Counted from the stretch's first letter, positions 8,918-17,640 are shown. The stretch is 64,000 nucleotides of DNA from Rhizobiaceae bacterium (GCA_025698895.1 JAILWO010000001.1:841001-905000); one strand, 5' to 3'. A program made the numbers and translations. The notes: generated from the letters alone by a model not told the origin.

Positions 8918-8944
8918 GACGGAACGCGACGAAGGAATGTGACC
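8918..8944 (-). promoter_or_regulatory. ECF41-type promoter facing the AhpD-like gene
   Basis: On the reverse strand GGTCACA (8944-8938), a 16-base spacer, then CGTC (8921-8918): one mismatch to the ECF41 consensus and the same spacing as its partner. It points at the AhpD-like gene. The two promoters face each other with their -10 elements 8 bases apart, and this -35 element touches the start of the sigma gene. Confidence 0.6.
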
Positions 8945-9832
8945 GTGACCGGAAACAAATTTCTGATGGACGAATTCGAAGCCCACCGGGCGCGGCTGAC
9001 TTCGGTGGCCTATCGCATGCTCGGCTCGCGAGCCGAGGCGGAGGACGCCGTGCAGGAGGTCTGGCTGCGGCTGGCGCGCTCCGACGCCGCAAGCATCGGC
9101 AATGTCGGCGGCTGGCTGACGACCGTGGTCGCCCGGCTCTGCCTCGACATGCTGCGTGCGCGCAAGTCGCGCCGCGAGGAAGCGCTCGACGATCTGCAGG
9201 ACGGGGCGTTGCGCACGCAAGCTTCGCTGGCGGCGGCGAGCGCCAGCCCGGAGGACGAGATCGCCATGGCGGATTCTGTCGGGCTCGCCATGCTGACGGT
9301 GCTGGAGACGCTGACGCCAGGCGAGCGCGTCGCCTTCGTGCTGCACGACATGTTCGCCGTGCCGTTCGACGAGATCGCTCCCATCGTCGGCCGTTCGTCG
9401 GATGCGGCGCGGCAGTTGGCCAGTCGCGCGCGCCGCCGCGTGCAGGGTGTGCCGACCGAGCGGCGGGTCGACAATGCCCGCCGGCGCGAGGTCGTGGACG
9501 CCTTTCTGGCCGCTGCGCGCGGCGGCGATTTCGGCGCGCTTCTGGAACTGCTCGACCCCGCCGTGGTGATGCGCGGTGACGAGGCCGCTGTGCGGCTGGG
9601 CGGTCATGCGGAACTGCGCGGCGCCCCCGCGGTGGCGGAATTGTTCAAGGGACGCGCCCAGGCCGCCAGGCCGGCGCTGGTGGACGGCGTGATGGATGTT
9701 GCCGTCGTCCCCGGCGACAGGCTGCTTTTGGTGCTTCGGCTCGATATCGCGGACGGCAGGATCGCCGGCATCGAGGCCGTGGCCGATCCGGCGCGATTGG
9801 CGGCGTTGGATCTGGAAGTGCTGGGGAACTGA
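8945..9832 (+). CDS. ECF41-type RNA polymerase sigma factor (SigJ-like)
   Basis: A 295-residue ECF sigma factor. Region 2 (FEAHRARLTSVAYRMLGSRAEAEDAVQEVWLRL) and region 4 (LTPGERVAFVLHDMFAVPFDEIAPIVGRSSDAARQLASRARRRV) are followed by a SnoaL/NTF2-like C-terminal domain (about residues 170-295). That extension defines ECF41/SigJ proteins and modulates sigma activity in place of a separate anti-sigma factor. I chose GTG 8945 because AAGGA lies 8 bases upstream; GTG 8939 is too close to it and ATG 8966 lacks a good site. The neighbouring CMD-family gene and the promoter motifs fit ECF41. Confidence 0.9.
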   Translation: MTGNKFLMDEFEAHRARLTSVAYRMLGSRAEAEDAVQEVWLRLARSDAASIGNVGGWLTTVVARLCLDMLRARKSRREEALDDLQDGALRTQASLAAASASPEDEIAMADSVGLAMLTVLETLTPGERVAFVLHDMFAVPFDEIAPIVGRSSDAARQLASRARRRVQGVPTERRVDNARRREVVDAFLAAARGGDFGALLELLDPAVVMRGDEAAVRLGGHAELRGAPAVAELFKGRAQAARPALVDGVMDVAVVPGDRLLLVLRLDIADGRIAGIEAVADPARLAALDLEVLGN

Positions 9833-9906
9833 CGGCCGGGCGAGCTTCGGCGGCTACCAGCATGGCGCGCGACGCCGCGCGATCAATTGGTGGAGAAATC
9901 CGCCGT

Positions 9907-9982
<76 letters not shown>

Positions 9983-10088
9983 GTCCGGCGGATGCGGCAT
10001 TTATCGGGGCGGCCTGATGCCTGTCAAGCGTGTGCCTTGCCGCGAGGAGCGGCGTTGGCTACATGTTGCGGGCCATCGGGAGACCTTT

Positions 10089-10379
10089 ATGCTCGCGCTT
10101 ATCCGGACAATCGATCTCGCCCTGTCGATCTACACCTGGCTGATTATTGCCTCGGCGATCTTCTCGTGGCTCTACGCCTTCAACGTCATCAATTCCCGCA
10201 ACCAGTTCGTCGGGATGGTGGGCGATTTCCTGTATCGCGTCACCGAACCGGCGCTGAGGCCGATCCGCCGCTTCCTGCCCGATCTCGGCGGCATCGACAT
10301 CTCGCCGATCGTGCTGCTGCTGATTATCTTCTTCATCCGCCAGATCCTGTGGACCACGCTGGCGCCGGCACTGGTGTGA
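10089..10379 (+). CDS. YggT-family membrane protein
   Basis: A 96-residue protein with two hydrophobic segments (about residues 10-32 and 70-92) flanking a cytoplasmic or periplasmic loop containing [27 protein letters not shown], which is the YggT signature. The family is linked to osmotic-shock tolerance and cell-division-site protein assembly, but without a defined biochemical activity. ATG 10089 begins exactly at the first membrane helix. Confidence 0.9.
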   Translation: MLALIRTIDLALSIYTWLIIASAIFSWLYAFNVINSRNQFVGMVGDFLYRVTEPALRPIRRFLPDLGGIDISPIVLLLIIFFIRQILWTTLAPALV

Positions 10380-10457
10380 CGGTTTCCGGCTCGATCTAAT
10401 CCGGACTTGAACCGCCTTGGGTCTGGTCTAGACTCGGGCGTTCACTGGAGACACGGC

Positions 10458-11057
10458 ATGCCGCCCAGAACCGCCGTCCTCATCCTCGCGCTGCTTTCGG
10501 CCACGCCAGCCGCCGCCGATACCGTCTCTGAATTCACCGAGATCGACATCGAGGCCGACTGCGCCGTCGTCGGCAGGGCCGCGGACGGCGAGGGCGACTG
10601 GGCCAACTATGTCTGCCCCGGATATAAGGGCTACCCCGTCATCCTGTCCTATGCCGATGCGCGTGAATCGATCTTCTACGGATTCCCGCCCGAGGGCGCG
10701 GCCGGCTTCGTGTGGGAGAGCTTTGCCGCCTTCAACGAATCCTCGCCTCGGATCGAATGGCGGATAGATCGGCAGGGCGACGTCGAAACACCCTTCGCCA
10801 CCATCCATCGCTGGCATGTCGCCGACGCGGCGGATACCGACACAAAGGTCGATGTGCTGGTCGTGGAGAAGGTCGGCCTCCTGCCCGAACGCGAGGGATG
10901 CGCCGTCGCCTATGTCATGGCGAGCGACAATGACGAGGCCAGCGATCAGGCCAGGCGGCTGGCCGACGAGCAGGCGCGCGATTTCGTCTGCGGCGACCAG
11001 CCCACGGTCTTCTCGGGCGACCGGCAGATGCCCGATTTCATGCGTGAGGAAAACTGA
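10458..11057 (+). CDS. Secreted conserved hypothetical protein
   Basis: A 199-residue protein with a clear signal peptide (PRTAVLILALLSATPAAADT, cleavage after the AAA near residue 20) and no membrane segment afterwards. Four cysteines in the mature part (CAVV, VCPGY, GCAVAY, FVCGD) could form two disulfides in the periplasm. I recognise no catalytic motif and do not assign a function. It lies between yggT and the convergent ppa gene. Confidence 0.7.
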   Translation: MPPRTAVLILALLSATPAAADTVSEFTEIDIEADCAVVGRAADGEGDWANYVCPGYKGYPVILSYADARESIFYGFPPEGAAGFVWESFAAFNESSPRIEWRIDRQGDVETPFATIHRWHVADAADTDTKVDVLVVEKVGLLPEREGCAVAYVMASDNDEASDQARRLADEQARDFVCGDQPTVFSGDRQMPDFMREEN

Positions 11058-11095
11058 AACAATCCGCGCCGGCAGTCCCTGGTGTCACTGCGGGC

Positions 11096-11623
11096 TCATG
11101 CCTTCGCGCGCGCGATCCCCTCGACAATCATGCGCTTGGCAACCTCCGCGCTGTGCCAGCCGCCGATCTTGACCCATTTTCCGGGCTCGAGATCCTTGTA
11201 GTGCTCGAAGAAGTGTTCGATCTGCTTGAGCGTGATCTCGGGCAGGTCGGTGTAGTCAGCCACATCCTCGTAGCGGCGTGTCAGTTTCGGCGACGGCACC
11301 GCGATGACCTTTTCGTCCTGGCCGGCATTGTCCTCCATGATCAGGACACCGATCGGTCGCACATTGATGACGCAGCCCGGCACGAGCGTGCGCGTGTTGC
11401 AGACCAGCACGTCGACCGGATCACCGTCGCCTGACAGCGTATGGGGCACGAAGCCGTAGTTTCCCGGATAGAACATCGGCGTGTAGAGGAAGCGGTCCAC
11501 AACCAGCGTGCCGGCCTCCTTGTCCATCTCGTATTTGATCGGCTGGCCGCCGACCGGAACCTCGACGATGACGTTGACGTCTTCAGGGGGATTGTTGCCG
11601 ATGGCGATGGCTTCGATGCGCAT
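11096..11623 (-). CDS. ppa: Inorganic pyrophosphatase (family I)
   Basis: A 175-residue soluble Mg-dependent PPase that hydrolyses PPi to two phosphates and pulls nucleotide, DNA and tRNA charging reactions forward. The conserved active-site run DGDPVDVLV is present (about residues 66-74), together with YPGNYGFVP and the lysine-rich KYEMDKEAG start. Length is standard. AGGAGG lies 5 bases upstream of ATG 11623. Confidence 0.97.
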   Translation of the reverse strand: MRIEAIAIGNNPPEDVNVIVEVPVGGQPIKYEMDKEAGTLVVDRFLYTPMFYPGNYGFVPHTLSGDGDPVDVLVCNTRTLVPGCVINVRPIGVLIMEDNAGQDEKVIAVPSPKLTRRYEDVADYTDLPEITLKQIEHFFEHYKDLEPGKWVKIGGWHSAEVAKRMIVEGIARAKA

Positions 11624-11718
11624 GGGAGCCTCCTGCGGGTGACATCCCGTTACAGAACCCGTTCAGTGGAGGCAATGCGTCAATCCGGCGGGAATTATCC
11701 GCGGGCTCGCGGAGCCGG

Positions 11719-12228
11719 TCAGTCCCAGACGAAGGCGACCTTGCGAAGCGCCTTCTGGTCGAACACCTCGACGCCCTCGGCGATGTCGCGGCCGCCGGCG
11801 CCGGCATAGAACGACAATGCGTTCTGGTTGTCCTCCAAGGCCCAGACCACGAGGCCCTTGAGTCCCGCTCCCGAAAGCGTGCGTCGGGCGGCCGTGAAGA
11901 GCCTGCGGCCGAGCCCTATGCCTTGCCACTCGGGCAGGAGGTAGAGTTCGTAGATTTCGCCCTGCTGGGAAAGCTCCCGTGCCCTGTTGCGACCGAGCGT
12001 GGCATAGCCCGCGATCGTGCCGCCGGCGTCAATGACCATGACATTGGCCGCGCGTCGGATGGCGCCGGCCCACCACGCGCCGCCGCGTCTCGACAGCATC
12101 CGGTTGAGCGCGCGATGCGGAATGATGCCCTGATACGCGCCGCGCCAGGCTTCCAGATGCACCTTCGCGACCGCTTCGGCGTCATCCGGAGAGGCTTTTC
12201 GGATCTCTATGGCGAGCGCTGTCTTCAT
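11719..12228 (-). CDS. GNAT-family N-acetyltransferase
   Basis: A 169-residue single-domain acetyltransferase. The acetyl-CoA binding motif A is visible as LLPEWQGIGLGRRLFTAARR (about residues 97-115), and the C-terminal beta strand region is ALSFYAGAGGRD. The N-terminal IRKASPDDAEAVAKVHLEAWR is typical of small-molecule or amino-acid acetylating GNATs. The substrate cannot be predicted from sequence and no partner gene is adjacent. Confidence 0.88.
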   Translation of the reverse strand: MKTALAIEIRKASPDDAEAVAKVHLEAWRGAYQGIIPHRALNRMLSRRGGAWWAGAIRRAANVMVIDAGGTIAGYATLGRNRARELSQQGEIYELYLLPEWQGIGLGRRLFTAARRTLSGAGLKGLVVWALEDNQNALSFYAGAGGRDIAEGVEVFDQKALRKVAFVWD

Positions 12229-12282
12229 GGTTCGTTAACCATACCGCCAGCCGACGGATTCGCGCAAGGCTGGTTCGCCTGG

Positions 12283-12638
12283 CTAGAGCAAGATGTGGTC
12301 AGGTTGAATCATTCTGCCGGAGCAGATTTGGCCCAAGGTCAAGGGGTTCGGCGAAGGGCGTACCGGTGGTACGGTCGAGCCGGAGCCCGCAGGATTTGGG
12401 CCAAATCTGCTCCGGCCCACCTGTCGTCCCGCATTCTTCGAATGCGGAAAGGACGACCGGCAGACTCAATGATCTGTTGGTTTGCATTGCAAACCAACGG
12501 CAGGGTTTCCGTCCGGCGGGCGCCCACTATGTCGGGCCGCTTGCCCGTAGCACCGCTACGCGCCGCGCGTCCCTTCGTGTGGATCGCCACCCCGGACGAG
12601 AAACAGAATTGATCCAACCTGGCGTCATCTTGCTCTAG
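12283..12638. repeat. 356-bp structured palindromic element (MITE-like)
   Basis: The element is framed by CTAGAGCAAGATG at 12283 and its inverted copy ending at 12638; similarity continues inward for about 30 bases. Inside are a perfect 19-bp inverted repeat (12317-12335 with 12397-12415), a compound hairpin (GTCGTCC/GGACGAC enclosing CCGCATTC/GAATGCGG, 12423-12457) and GTTGGTTTG/CAAACCAAC (12476-12498). No convincing reading frame is present. It fills most of the gap between the GNAT gene and the TPM gene and looks like a dispersed non-coding repeat. Confidence 0.65.
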
Positions 12639-12647
12639 GGAATTCCC

Positions 12648-13283
12648 TCAGATTTCGGCGACATGGTCGTCGAGTTCATTGCGGTCGTCCGGCCGGGGCG
12701 GAAAATGCGCGGCAAGCAACGCACCGGCCTCCGCGATCGCCGCTTCCAGCCCGTCCGCGAGATCGCCCTGGCGCGCCGCCGCGACCAGCCGATCGACCAT
12801 GCCGGACCATGCGTCCGCGGAAACGCGGCCATGGATGCCCGCATCCGCGATCACCGTGGCATGGTGCTCGTCCAGCGAAATGAAGATGAGCACGCCGGTG
12901 CGCTCGGCGGTACGGTGGATATTGCGCGCGAGGAACTGGCGCTGTGCGTTCTCATGCGCCCGCCGCTGGCGCAAGGCATGCGGCACGAGGTGGATGCGCA
13001 GGGCGGGCGCGGTGGCGACCAGGCCGATCGCGGCCCCGAGTGCCAGCGCCTGGATCGCCACGAACCGGCCGAGGCTTGGCGCGATCCATTGCCATTGGAG
13101 CAGCGGGACCGCGACCAGGCTGGTCAGCATGAAGCCGACTGTCAGCATGAATGCGGCGGGATAAAAATAGGAATCGCTGCGACGCGTCACGACGACGTGG
13201 ATCTCGCCGGAAGTGGCCGCCTCCGCCGCGCGGACGGCGGCCGCCAGCCTGTCATGCTCGGTTTGCGTCAACACACCTGCCAT
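12648..13283 (-). CDS. TPM-domain membrane protein
   Basis: A 211-residue protein with a TPM fold split by two to three hydrophobic segments (FYPAAFMLTVGFMLTSLVAVPLL and FVAIQALALGAAIGLVATAPAL). The N terminus has SGEIHVVVTRRSDSY and the C terminus GVLIFISLDEHHATVIADAGI, both typical of TPM domains. ATG 13283 is chosen because it follows the stop of the upstream TPM gene by 7 bases. It is third in the LemA-TPM-TPM run; a role in membrane or envelope maintenance is inferred from that company only. Confidence 0.85.
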   Translation of the reverse strand: MAGVLTQTEHDRLAAAVRAAEAATSGEIHVVVTRRSDSYFYPAAFMLTVGFMLTSLVAVPLLQWQWIAPSLGRFVAIQALALGAAIGLVATAPALRIHLVPHALRQRRAHENAQRQFLARNIHRTAERTGVLIFISLDEHHATVIADAGIHGRVSADAWSGMVDRLVAAARQGDLADGLEAAIAEAGALLAAHFPPRPDDRNELDDHVAEI

Positions 13284-13290
13284 CGCGCCC

Positions 13291-14091
13291 TCACCAGCTT
13301 CCCGACGCGCCGCCGCCGCCGGACGAACCTCCGCCGCCGGAGAACCCGCCGCTCGATCCGGACGACCATCCCGACGAGGCACTGTCGTGCGAGGAGCTGG
13401 AGCCGTCGGCGCTGCCATAGGTCACCTCGACGCCCAGCCATTTATAGCGGTTGGGAGCAAGTTTTCGGCCGAAGATCTGGGCCCCGAATGCGAAGGTGAA
13501 AGCGCCGAAGAAGAGCAGGCACCAGACGATGATGAAAATGACGACCGGGAGCGGCACGCCGTCGTCCTGGCGGTTGCGTTGGGCGCGCGCCTCCAGTTCC
13601 GCCCCGTCGCCCGACAGGACCAGGATGATGTCATCGACCGCGTTCGAGATTCCCTCGCCGAAATTTCCGGCGCGGAAGGCCGGCACCATGGTGTTTTCGA
13701 TGATCAGCTTCGAATGGAGGTCGGTCAGATGGCCTTCCAGCCCATAGCCGACCTCGATGCGCATCCGACGATCGTCACGGGCGACAAGCAGGAGAACACC
13801 GTTATCTTCACCGGCCTGTCCAAGACCCCAGGCGCGGAACAGCCGGTTGGCGTAGGGCTCTATCGCCTCACCGTCGAGCGAGGGAATGGTCGCGACGACG
13901 ATCTGGTCGGACGAGCGCTCTTCGAAGGCCTCAAGTCTGGAAGTGATCTCCGCTTCGGTGGCGGCGTCGATGAGATCGGCGCGATCGACGACGCGGCCGG
14001 TCAGCGCGGGCAGCTCGGCGGCGAACGCGCCGAAGGCGAGCAGCATTGCCAGAACCACAAAAGCGGCTGCCGGAACCCTCGTCTCGATCAC
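13291..14091 (-). CDS. TPM-domain protein, YgcG-like, Gly/Ser-rich tail
   Basis: A 266-residue exported membrane protein: signal peptide (residues 1-25), periplasmic TPM domain (about 28-175; LTGRVVDRADLI, DNGVLLLVARDDRRMRIEVGYGLEG), one transmembrane helix (about 180-205, VVIFIIVWCLLFFGAFTF) and a cytoplasmic tail of about 55 residues almost entirely Ser and Gly, ending GSW. This layout is the standard YgcG/TPM_phosphatase architecture. The start is GTG. It is 16 bases after lemA and almost touches the next TPM gene. Confidence 0.9.
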   Translation of the reverse strand: MIETRVPAAAFVVLAMLLAFGAFAAELPALTGRVVDRADLIDAATEAEITSRLEAFEERSSDQIVVATIPSLDGEAIEPYANRLFRAWGLGQAGEDNGVLLLVARDDRRMRIEVGYGLEGHLTDLHSKLIIENTMVPAFRAGNFGEGISNAVDDIILVLSGDGAELEARAQRNRQDDGVPLPVVIFIIVWCLLFFGAFTFAFGAQIFGRKLAPNRYKWLGVEVTYGSADGSSSSHDSASSGWSSGSSGGFSGGGGSSGGGGASGSW

Positions 14092-14107
14092 GCTGCGGCC
14101 CGTTTGC

Positions 14108-14740
14108 TCAACCGCCCGATCCGGTTCCGAAATTCACCTGCGGAACCTCCATCCGGTCCTGGGCGATGGAAAACGTCTGGTAAGGCCGGTTGTCGGTGAA
14201 CCAGAACCGCGCCCACAGCATGCTCGGCAGCGTCTTGAGCGAGGTATTGTAAGCCTGGACGGCCCGGATGTAGTCGCGACGAGCAACGGCGATCCGGTTT
14301 TCGGTCCCTTCGAGCTGCGCTTGCAGGGCCAGGAAGTTCTGGTTGGACTTGAGGTCGGGATAGTTCTCGGCGACCGCGATCAGCCGAGACAGGGCGCCCG
14401 TCAAATCGGCCTGGCTCTCCTGGAAGGCATCGAAGGCGGCAGGATCGTCGAGCATGTCGGGCGAAAGCTGGATCTGTGGCTGCGTGGCGCGCGCACGGGC
14501 CTCGACCACCGCCTCCAGCGTCTCGCGTTCCTGGCGGGCATAGCCCTTCACCGTCTCGACAAGATTCGGGATCAGGTCGGCTCGGCGTTGATACTGGTTG
14601 AGCACTTCGCTCCACGAGGCCTTCGCCTGCTCCTCCAGCGTCGGGATGGTGTTGAAACCACACCCGGCGAGTAATGGCAGACATAGCAGCAGGACAGCGG
14701 CAAGCCATCCGGCGGGAGAAACTGGACGCGCCGGTATCAT
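14108..14740 (-). CDS. LemA-family lipoprotein
   Basis: A 210-residue LemA-family protein. The N terminus carries a lipobox (LPLLAGC, Cys near residue 26), so the protein is probably lipid-anchored rather than a plain transmembrane LemA. The helical body has the family signature NQYQRRADLIPNLVETVKGYA and a later AYNTSLKTLPSMLWA. LemA proteins are commonly encoded next to TPM/YgcG proteins, as here; their activity is undefined. ATG 14740 is preferred over GTG 14755. Confidence 0.9.
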   Translation of the reverse strand: MIPARPVSPAGWLAAVLLLCLPLLAGCGFNTIPTLEEQAKASWSEVLNQYQRRADLIPNLVETVKGYARQERETLEAVVEARARATQPQIQLSPDMLDDPAAFDAFQESQADLTGALSRLIAVAENYPDLKSNQNFLALQAQLEGTENRIAVARRDYIRAVQAYNTSLKTLPSMLWARFWFTDNRPYQTFSIAQDRMEVPQVNFGTGSGG

Positions 14741-14805
14741 CGAGGGAAGCTCCACGGTGGATGCGGGCCGGCAGGTTAGCGCGATTCGCCGATAACGGAA
14801 GCCCG

Positions 14806-15207
14806 CTACGGCAGCACCGCCGTCGCTTCGATCTCGACCTTTGCGCGATCCTCGATCAGGGCCGCCACCTGCACCATCGTCATAACCGGAAAATGCCGCC
14901 CCATGACCGACCGATAGGCCTCTCCGACATCCCTTAGCCGGGAAAGATAGTCGCGCTTGTTGGTGACGTACCAGGTCAGCCGCACGATATGCTCGGGTTT
15001 CCCGCCCGCCTCGGCAACGACGGCGACGACGTTCTCGAGCGCGTGCCGGATCTGGTCCACGATATCATCGCTCTCGAATTGCTGGTTGCCGTTCCAGCCG
15101 ATCTGCCCCGCGACCCAGACCGTGCGGCCCTCGGCGACGATGCCGTTCGCGTAGCCGCTGGCTTTCTTCCAGCCCGCCGGATGCAGTTCTCTCATGTTGC
15201 TTTCCAC
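14806..15207 (-). CDS. RidA/YjgF-family enamine-imine deaminase
   Basis: A 133-residue RidA-superfamily protein (signature VRLTWYVTNKRDYLSRL... in the middle, VAALIEDRAKVEIEATAVLP at the end). RidA proteins hydrolyse reactive enamine/imine intermediates and release ammonia; the conserved Arg expected near position 105 is not obvious, so this belongs to a divergent subgroup. GTG 15207 is chosen because AGGAGG is 4 bases upstream; ATG 15195 is 16 bases away. It is the last gene of the long catabolic run, 29 bases after livF, which suggests a role in removing the amino group from the anthranilate-derived enamine. Confidence 0.85.
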   Translation of the reverse strand: MESNMRELHPAGWKKASGYANGIVAEGRTVWVAGQIGWNGNQQFESDDIVDQIRHALENVVAVVAEAGGKPEHIVRLTWYVTNKRDYLSRLRDVGEAYRSVMGRHFPVMTMVQVAALIEDRAKVEIEATAVLP

Positions 15208-15236
15208 GATTCCTCCTGTCGCCCCGGCGGCGGCTT

Positions 15237-15920
15237 TCACACACCCAGATAGCGATCCTGCAAGGTTGTCGTCAGTTCGGTCGGAGTGCCGTGCCAGACA
15301 GACCGGCCTTTTTCCAGAACCACGCATCGGTCAGCCACCGGCAGAAGCTCGGCCATCGTCTTGTCGACCACGAGGATCGATTGACCCTCCTGCTTGAGCG
15401 TGCGGATGGCGGACCAGATGTCACGGCGGATGACCGGAGCCAGACCTTCGGTCGCCTCGTCGAGGATCAACAGCCTCGGGTTGGTCATGAGTGCACGGCC
15501 AATGGCCAGCATCTGCTGCTCACCGCCCGAAAGCGTATCCGCATACTGTCCCTCGCGTTCGGCCAGCCGGGGGAAAAGATCGTGCACGCCGGCGACGGTC
15601 CATCGGCCGGGCCGGGCGGCGGCAACGAGGTTTTCGCGCACCGTTAGATTACGAAAGCAGCGCCGGCCTTCGGGCACCAGTCCGAGGCCAAGGCGCGCGA
15701 TGCGGAAGGCAGGCCGCCCCGCAATTGATTTGCCGGCAAATGTTATGGAACCCATTCGCGCTGGCGCGAGACCCATGATGGAACGGATGGTCGTTGTCTT
15801 GCCCATGCCGTTACGGCCCATGAGAGCCACGGCCTCGCCTTCGCGGACATTCAGATCGACGCCGAAAAGCGCCTGGCTCGGGCCATAGAAGGTCTCGATG
15901 GCGGCGACTTCGAGAAGCAT
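15237..15920 (-). CDS. Branched-chain-type ABC transporter ATPase (LivF-like)
   Basis: A 227-residue ABC ATPase of the HAAT family. Walker A is GRNGMGKTT (residues 35-43), the signature LSGGEQQMLAIGRAL, Walker B LLILDEATEGLAP. LivF proteins pair with LivG. It overlaps the stop of livG by one base (TGATG). With LivKHMG it forms a five-component importer. The HAAT family carries branched-chain amino acids but also aromatic acids and urea; the operon suggests tryptophan, kynurenine or anthranilate as substrate. Confidence 0.93.
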   Translation of the reverse strand: MLLEVAAIETFYGPSQALFGVDLNVREGEAVALMGRNGMGKTTTIRSIMGLAPARMGSITFAGKSIAGRPAFRIARLGLGLVPEGRRCFRNLTVRENLVAAARPGRWTVAGVHDLFPRLAEREGQYADTLSGGEQQMLAIGRALMTNPRLLILDEATEGLAPVIRRDIWSAIRTLKQEGQSILVVDKTMAELLPVADRCVVLEKGRSVWHGTPTELTTTLQDRYLGV

Positions 15921-16669
15921 CAGCTCTCGTCCCCAAGGTAGGCCCTGCGCACATTCGCGTCGGCCCTGATCTCCGAAACGGTGCCGGATGCGATCATCCG
16001 GCCGTAGACCAGGACCGACACACGGTCGGCCAGGGCAAAGACGGCGTCCATATCGTGCTCTACCAGCAGGATCGGCGCTTCGGCCCGGAGTTCGTCGAGG
16101 AAGCGGGTGAGGCCCTTGGAACCTTCCGGATCCATGCCGGCCATGGGTTCGTCGAGCAGGAAGGCTTTCGGCTCAAGCGCCAGCGCGATCGCGATTTCGA
16201 GGCGCCGCTTGTCGCCATGGGACAGTTCGGCGGCCGGAACGCGGGCCCGCTCGGCCAGGCCTGCCCGCTCCAGCATCGCCATGGCCGGATCGACGAGGCT
16301 ATTGTCCGAAAGCACGGGTTTCCAGAACCGGTAGCTCGTTCCCTGCTGCGACTGGACGGCCAGCATGACGTTCCGCAAGGCGGAGAATTCAGGCGCGATC
16401 GACGAGATCTGGAATGTGCGCCCAAGCCCGAGCCGCACCCGCCCGGCGACGCCGAGATGGCCGATATCCTGACCGAGGAAGAAAATCGTGCCGGCATCGG
16501 GCCGGATAGACCCGGCGATCTGGTGGATCAGCGTTGTCTTGCCTGCCCCGTTCGGGCCGATCAGGGCGTGGATTTCGCCCGGCTTCAGATCGAGCGAGAC
16601 GCCATCGGTCGCCTTCAGCGCTCCGAAGGCCTTGCTCATGTCACGGAGTTCGAGAACCGGTTCAGCCAT
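15920..16669 (-). CDS. Branched-chain-type ABC transporter ATPase (LivG-like)
   Basis: A 249-residue ABC ATPase. Walker A is GPNGAGKTT (residues 38-46), the signature is the LivG-like LSHGDKRRLEIAIAL, Walker B AFLLDEPMAGMDPE. ATG 16669 is chosen because it overlaps the end of the LivM-like gene by 8 bases; an earlier in-frame Met lies inside that gene. It forms the heterodimeric motor with the LivF-like protein. Confidence 0.93.
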   Translation of the reverse strand: MAEPVLELRDMSKAFGALKATDGVSLDLKPGEIHALIGPNGAGKTTLIHQIAGSIRPDAGTIFFLGQDIGHLGVAGRVRLGLGRTFQISSIAPEFSALRNVMLAVQSQQGTSYRFWKPVLSDNSLVDPAMAMLERAGLAERARVPAAELSHGDKRRLEIAIALALEPKAFLLDEPMAGMDPEGSKGLTRFLDELRAEAPILLVEHDMDAVFALADRVSVLVYGRMIASGTVSEIRADANVRRAYLGDES

Positions 16670-17633
16670 GACGCGCCTTTCCGGCCAGCAGTCCGACGAC
16701 GCCGCCGCGAGCGAACAGCACCACGCCAAGCAGGACCAGACCAAGGTAAAGCTGCCATCGCTCCGTGATTCCGCCCAGCCAGTGCTCGAACAGCACGAAG
16801 ACGATCGCGCCCGCCACGGGCCCGGCGAGGCGCCCGGTGCCGCCGAGGATGATCAGCACGATCAACTCGCCCGACATGTGCCAGGAGAGCATGGACGGGG
16901 CCACGAAGCGGTTGAGATCGGCATAAAGGGCGCCCGCCAGCGCCGTCACCATGGCCGAGATCACGAAGGCCGCGAGCCTTATGCCGAACGGCGAGACGCC
17001 GACGGCGGCAAGCCGCGTCTCGTTCTGCCGCGCCGCCTGCAGAGCGGCGCCGAAGCGGGAGTCGCGCAGACGGAAAAACAGAAACAGCCCGGCCAGCAAC
17101 AGCAGGTAGCAGATCAGGAAGAAGGTGAACGGGTCGAGCGTGTTCACGCCGGGAAACGCGTTGCGCAGGCTGATCGACAACCCGTCCTCGCCGCCATAGG
17201 ACGGAAAGGAAATGGCGAAGTAGTAGATCATCTGCGCGAAAGCGAGCGTGATCATGATGAAGTAGACGCCCGAGGTGCGGATCGAGATGGCGCCGATGAA
17301 GGCCGCCACGATTCCCGCGGCCAGCATCGCGACCAGCCAGATGACCGGCATCAGCTTGGTGCCGGGCAGCCCGAGGGGAAACGGCTGCAGCATCATGGCA
17401 TGCCAGGCGAGCACGCCGGCCGCGTAGCCGCCTATGCCGAAGAAGGCGGCATGGCCGAACGAGACCAGCCCGCCCAGGCCGAGCGCGATGTTGAGCCCGA
17501 CCGCGGCCAGCGCCAGGATCGCCATGCGGCTGGCCAGCGTGACGTAGAAATTATGGCCGGTCGCCATCGCAGCAAGCGGAATCCCCAGCAGCAACAGCAC
17601 GAGTGCCGCGCTGGTGAGGGTTTCGCGGTTCAT
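16662..17633 (-). CDS. Branched-chain-type ABC permease (LivM-like)
   Basis: A 323-residue integral membrane permease with about eight to ten hydrophobic helices and the LivM signature GLVSFGHAAFFGIGGYAAG (about residues 60-78) plus AAQQ-like loop RFGAALQAARQNETRLAAVG, which is the coupling-helix region contacting the ATPase. I prefer ATG 17633 (GAGGG just upstream) to 17648. It lies between the LivH- and LivG-like genes with overlaps or near-overlaps on both sides. Confidence 0.93.
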   Translation of the reverse strand: MNRETLTSAALVLLLLGIPLAAMATGHNFYVTLASRMAILALAAVGLNIALGLGGLVSFGHAAFFGIGGYAAGVLAWHAMMLQPFPLGLPGTKLMPVIWLVAMLAAGIVAAFIGAISIRTSGVYFIMITLAFAQMIYYFAISFPSYGGEDGLSISLRNAFPGVNTLDPFTFFLICYLLLLAGLFLFFRLRDSRFGAALQAARQNETRLAAVGVSPFGIRLAAFVISAMVTALAGALYADLNRFVAPSMLSWHMSGELIVLIILGGTGRLAGPVAGAIVFVLFEHWLGGITERWQLYLGLVLLGVVLFARGGVVGLLAGKARHG

Positions 17634-17640
17634 CGCGCCC

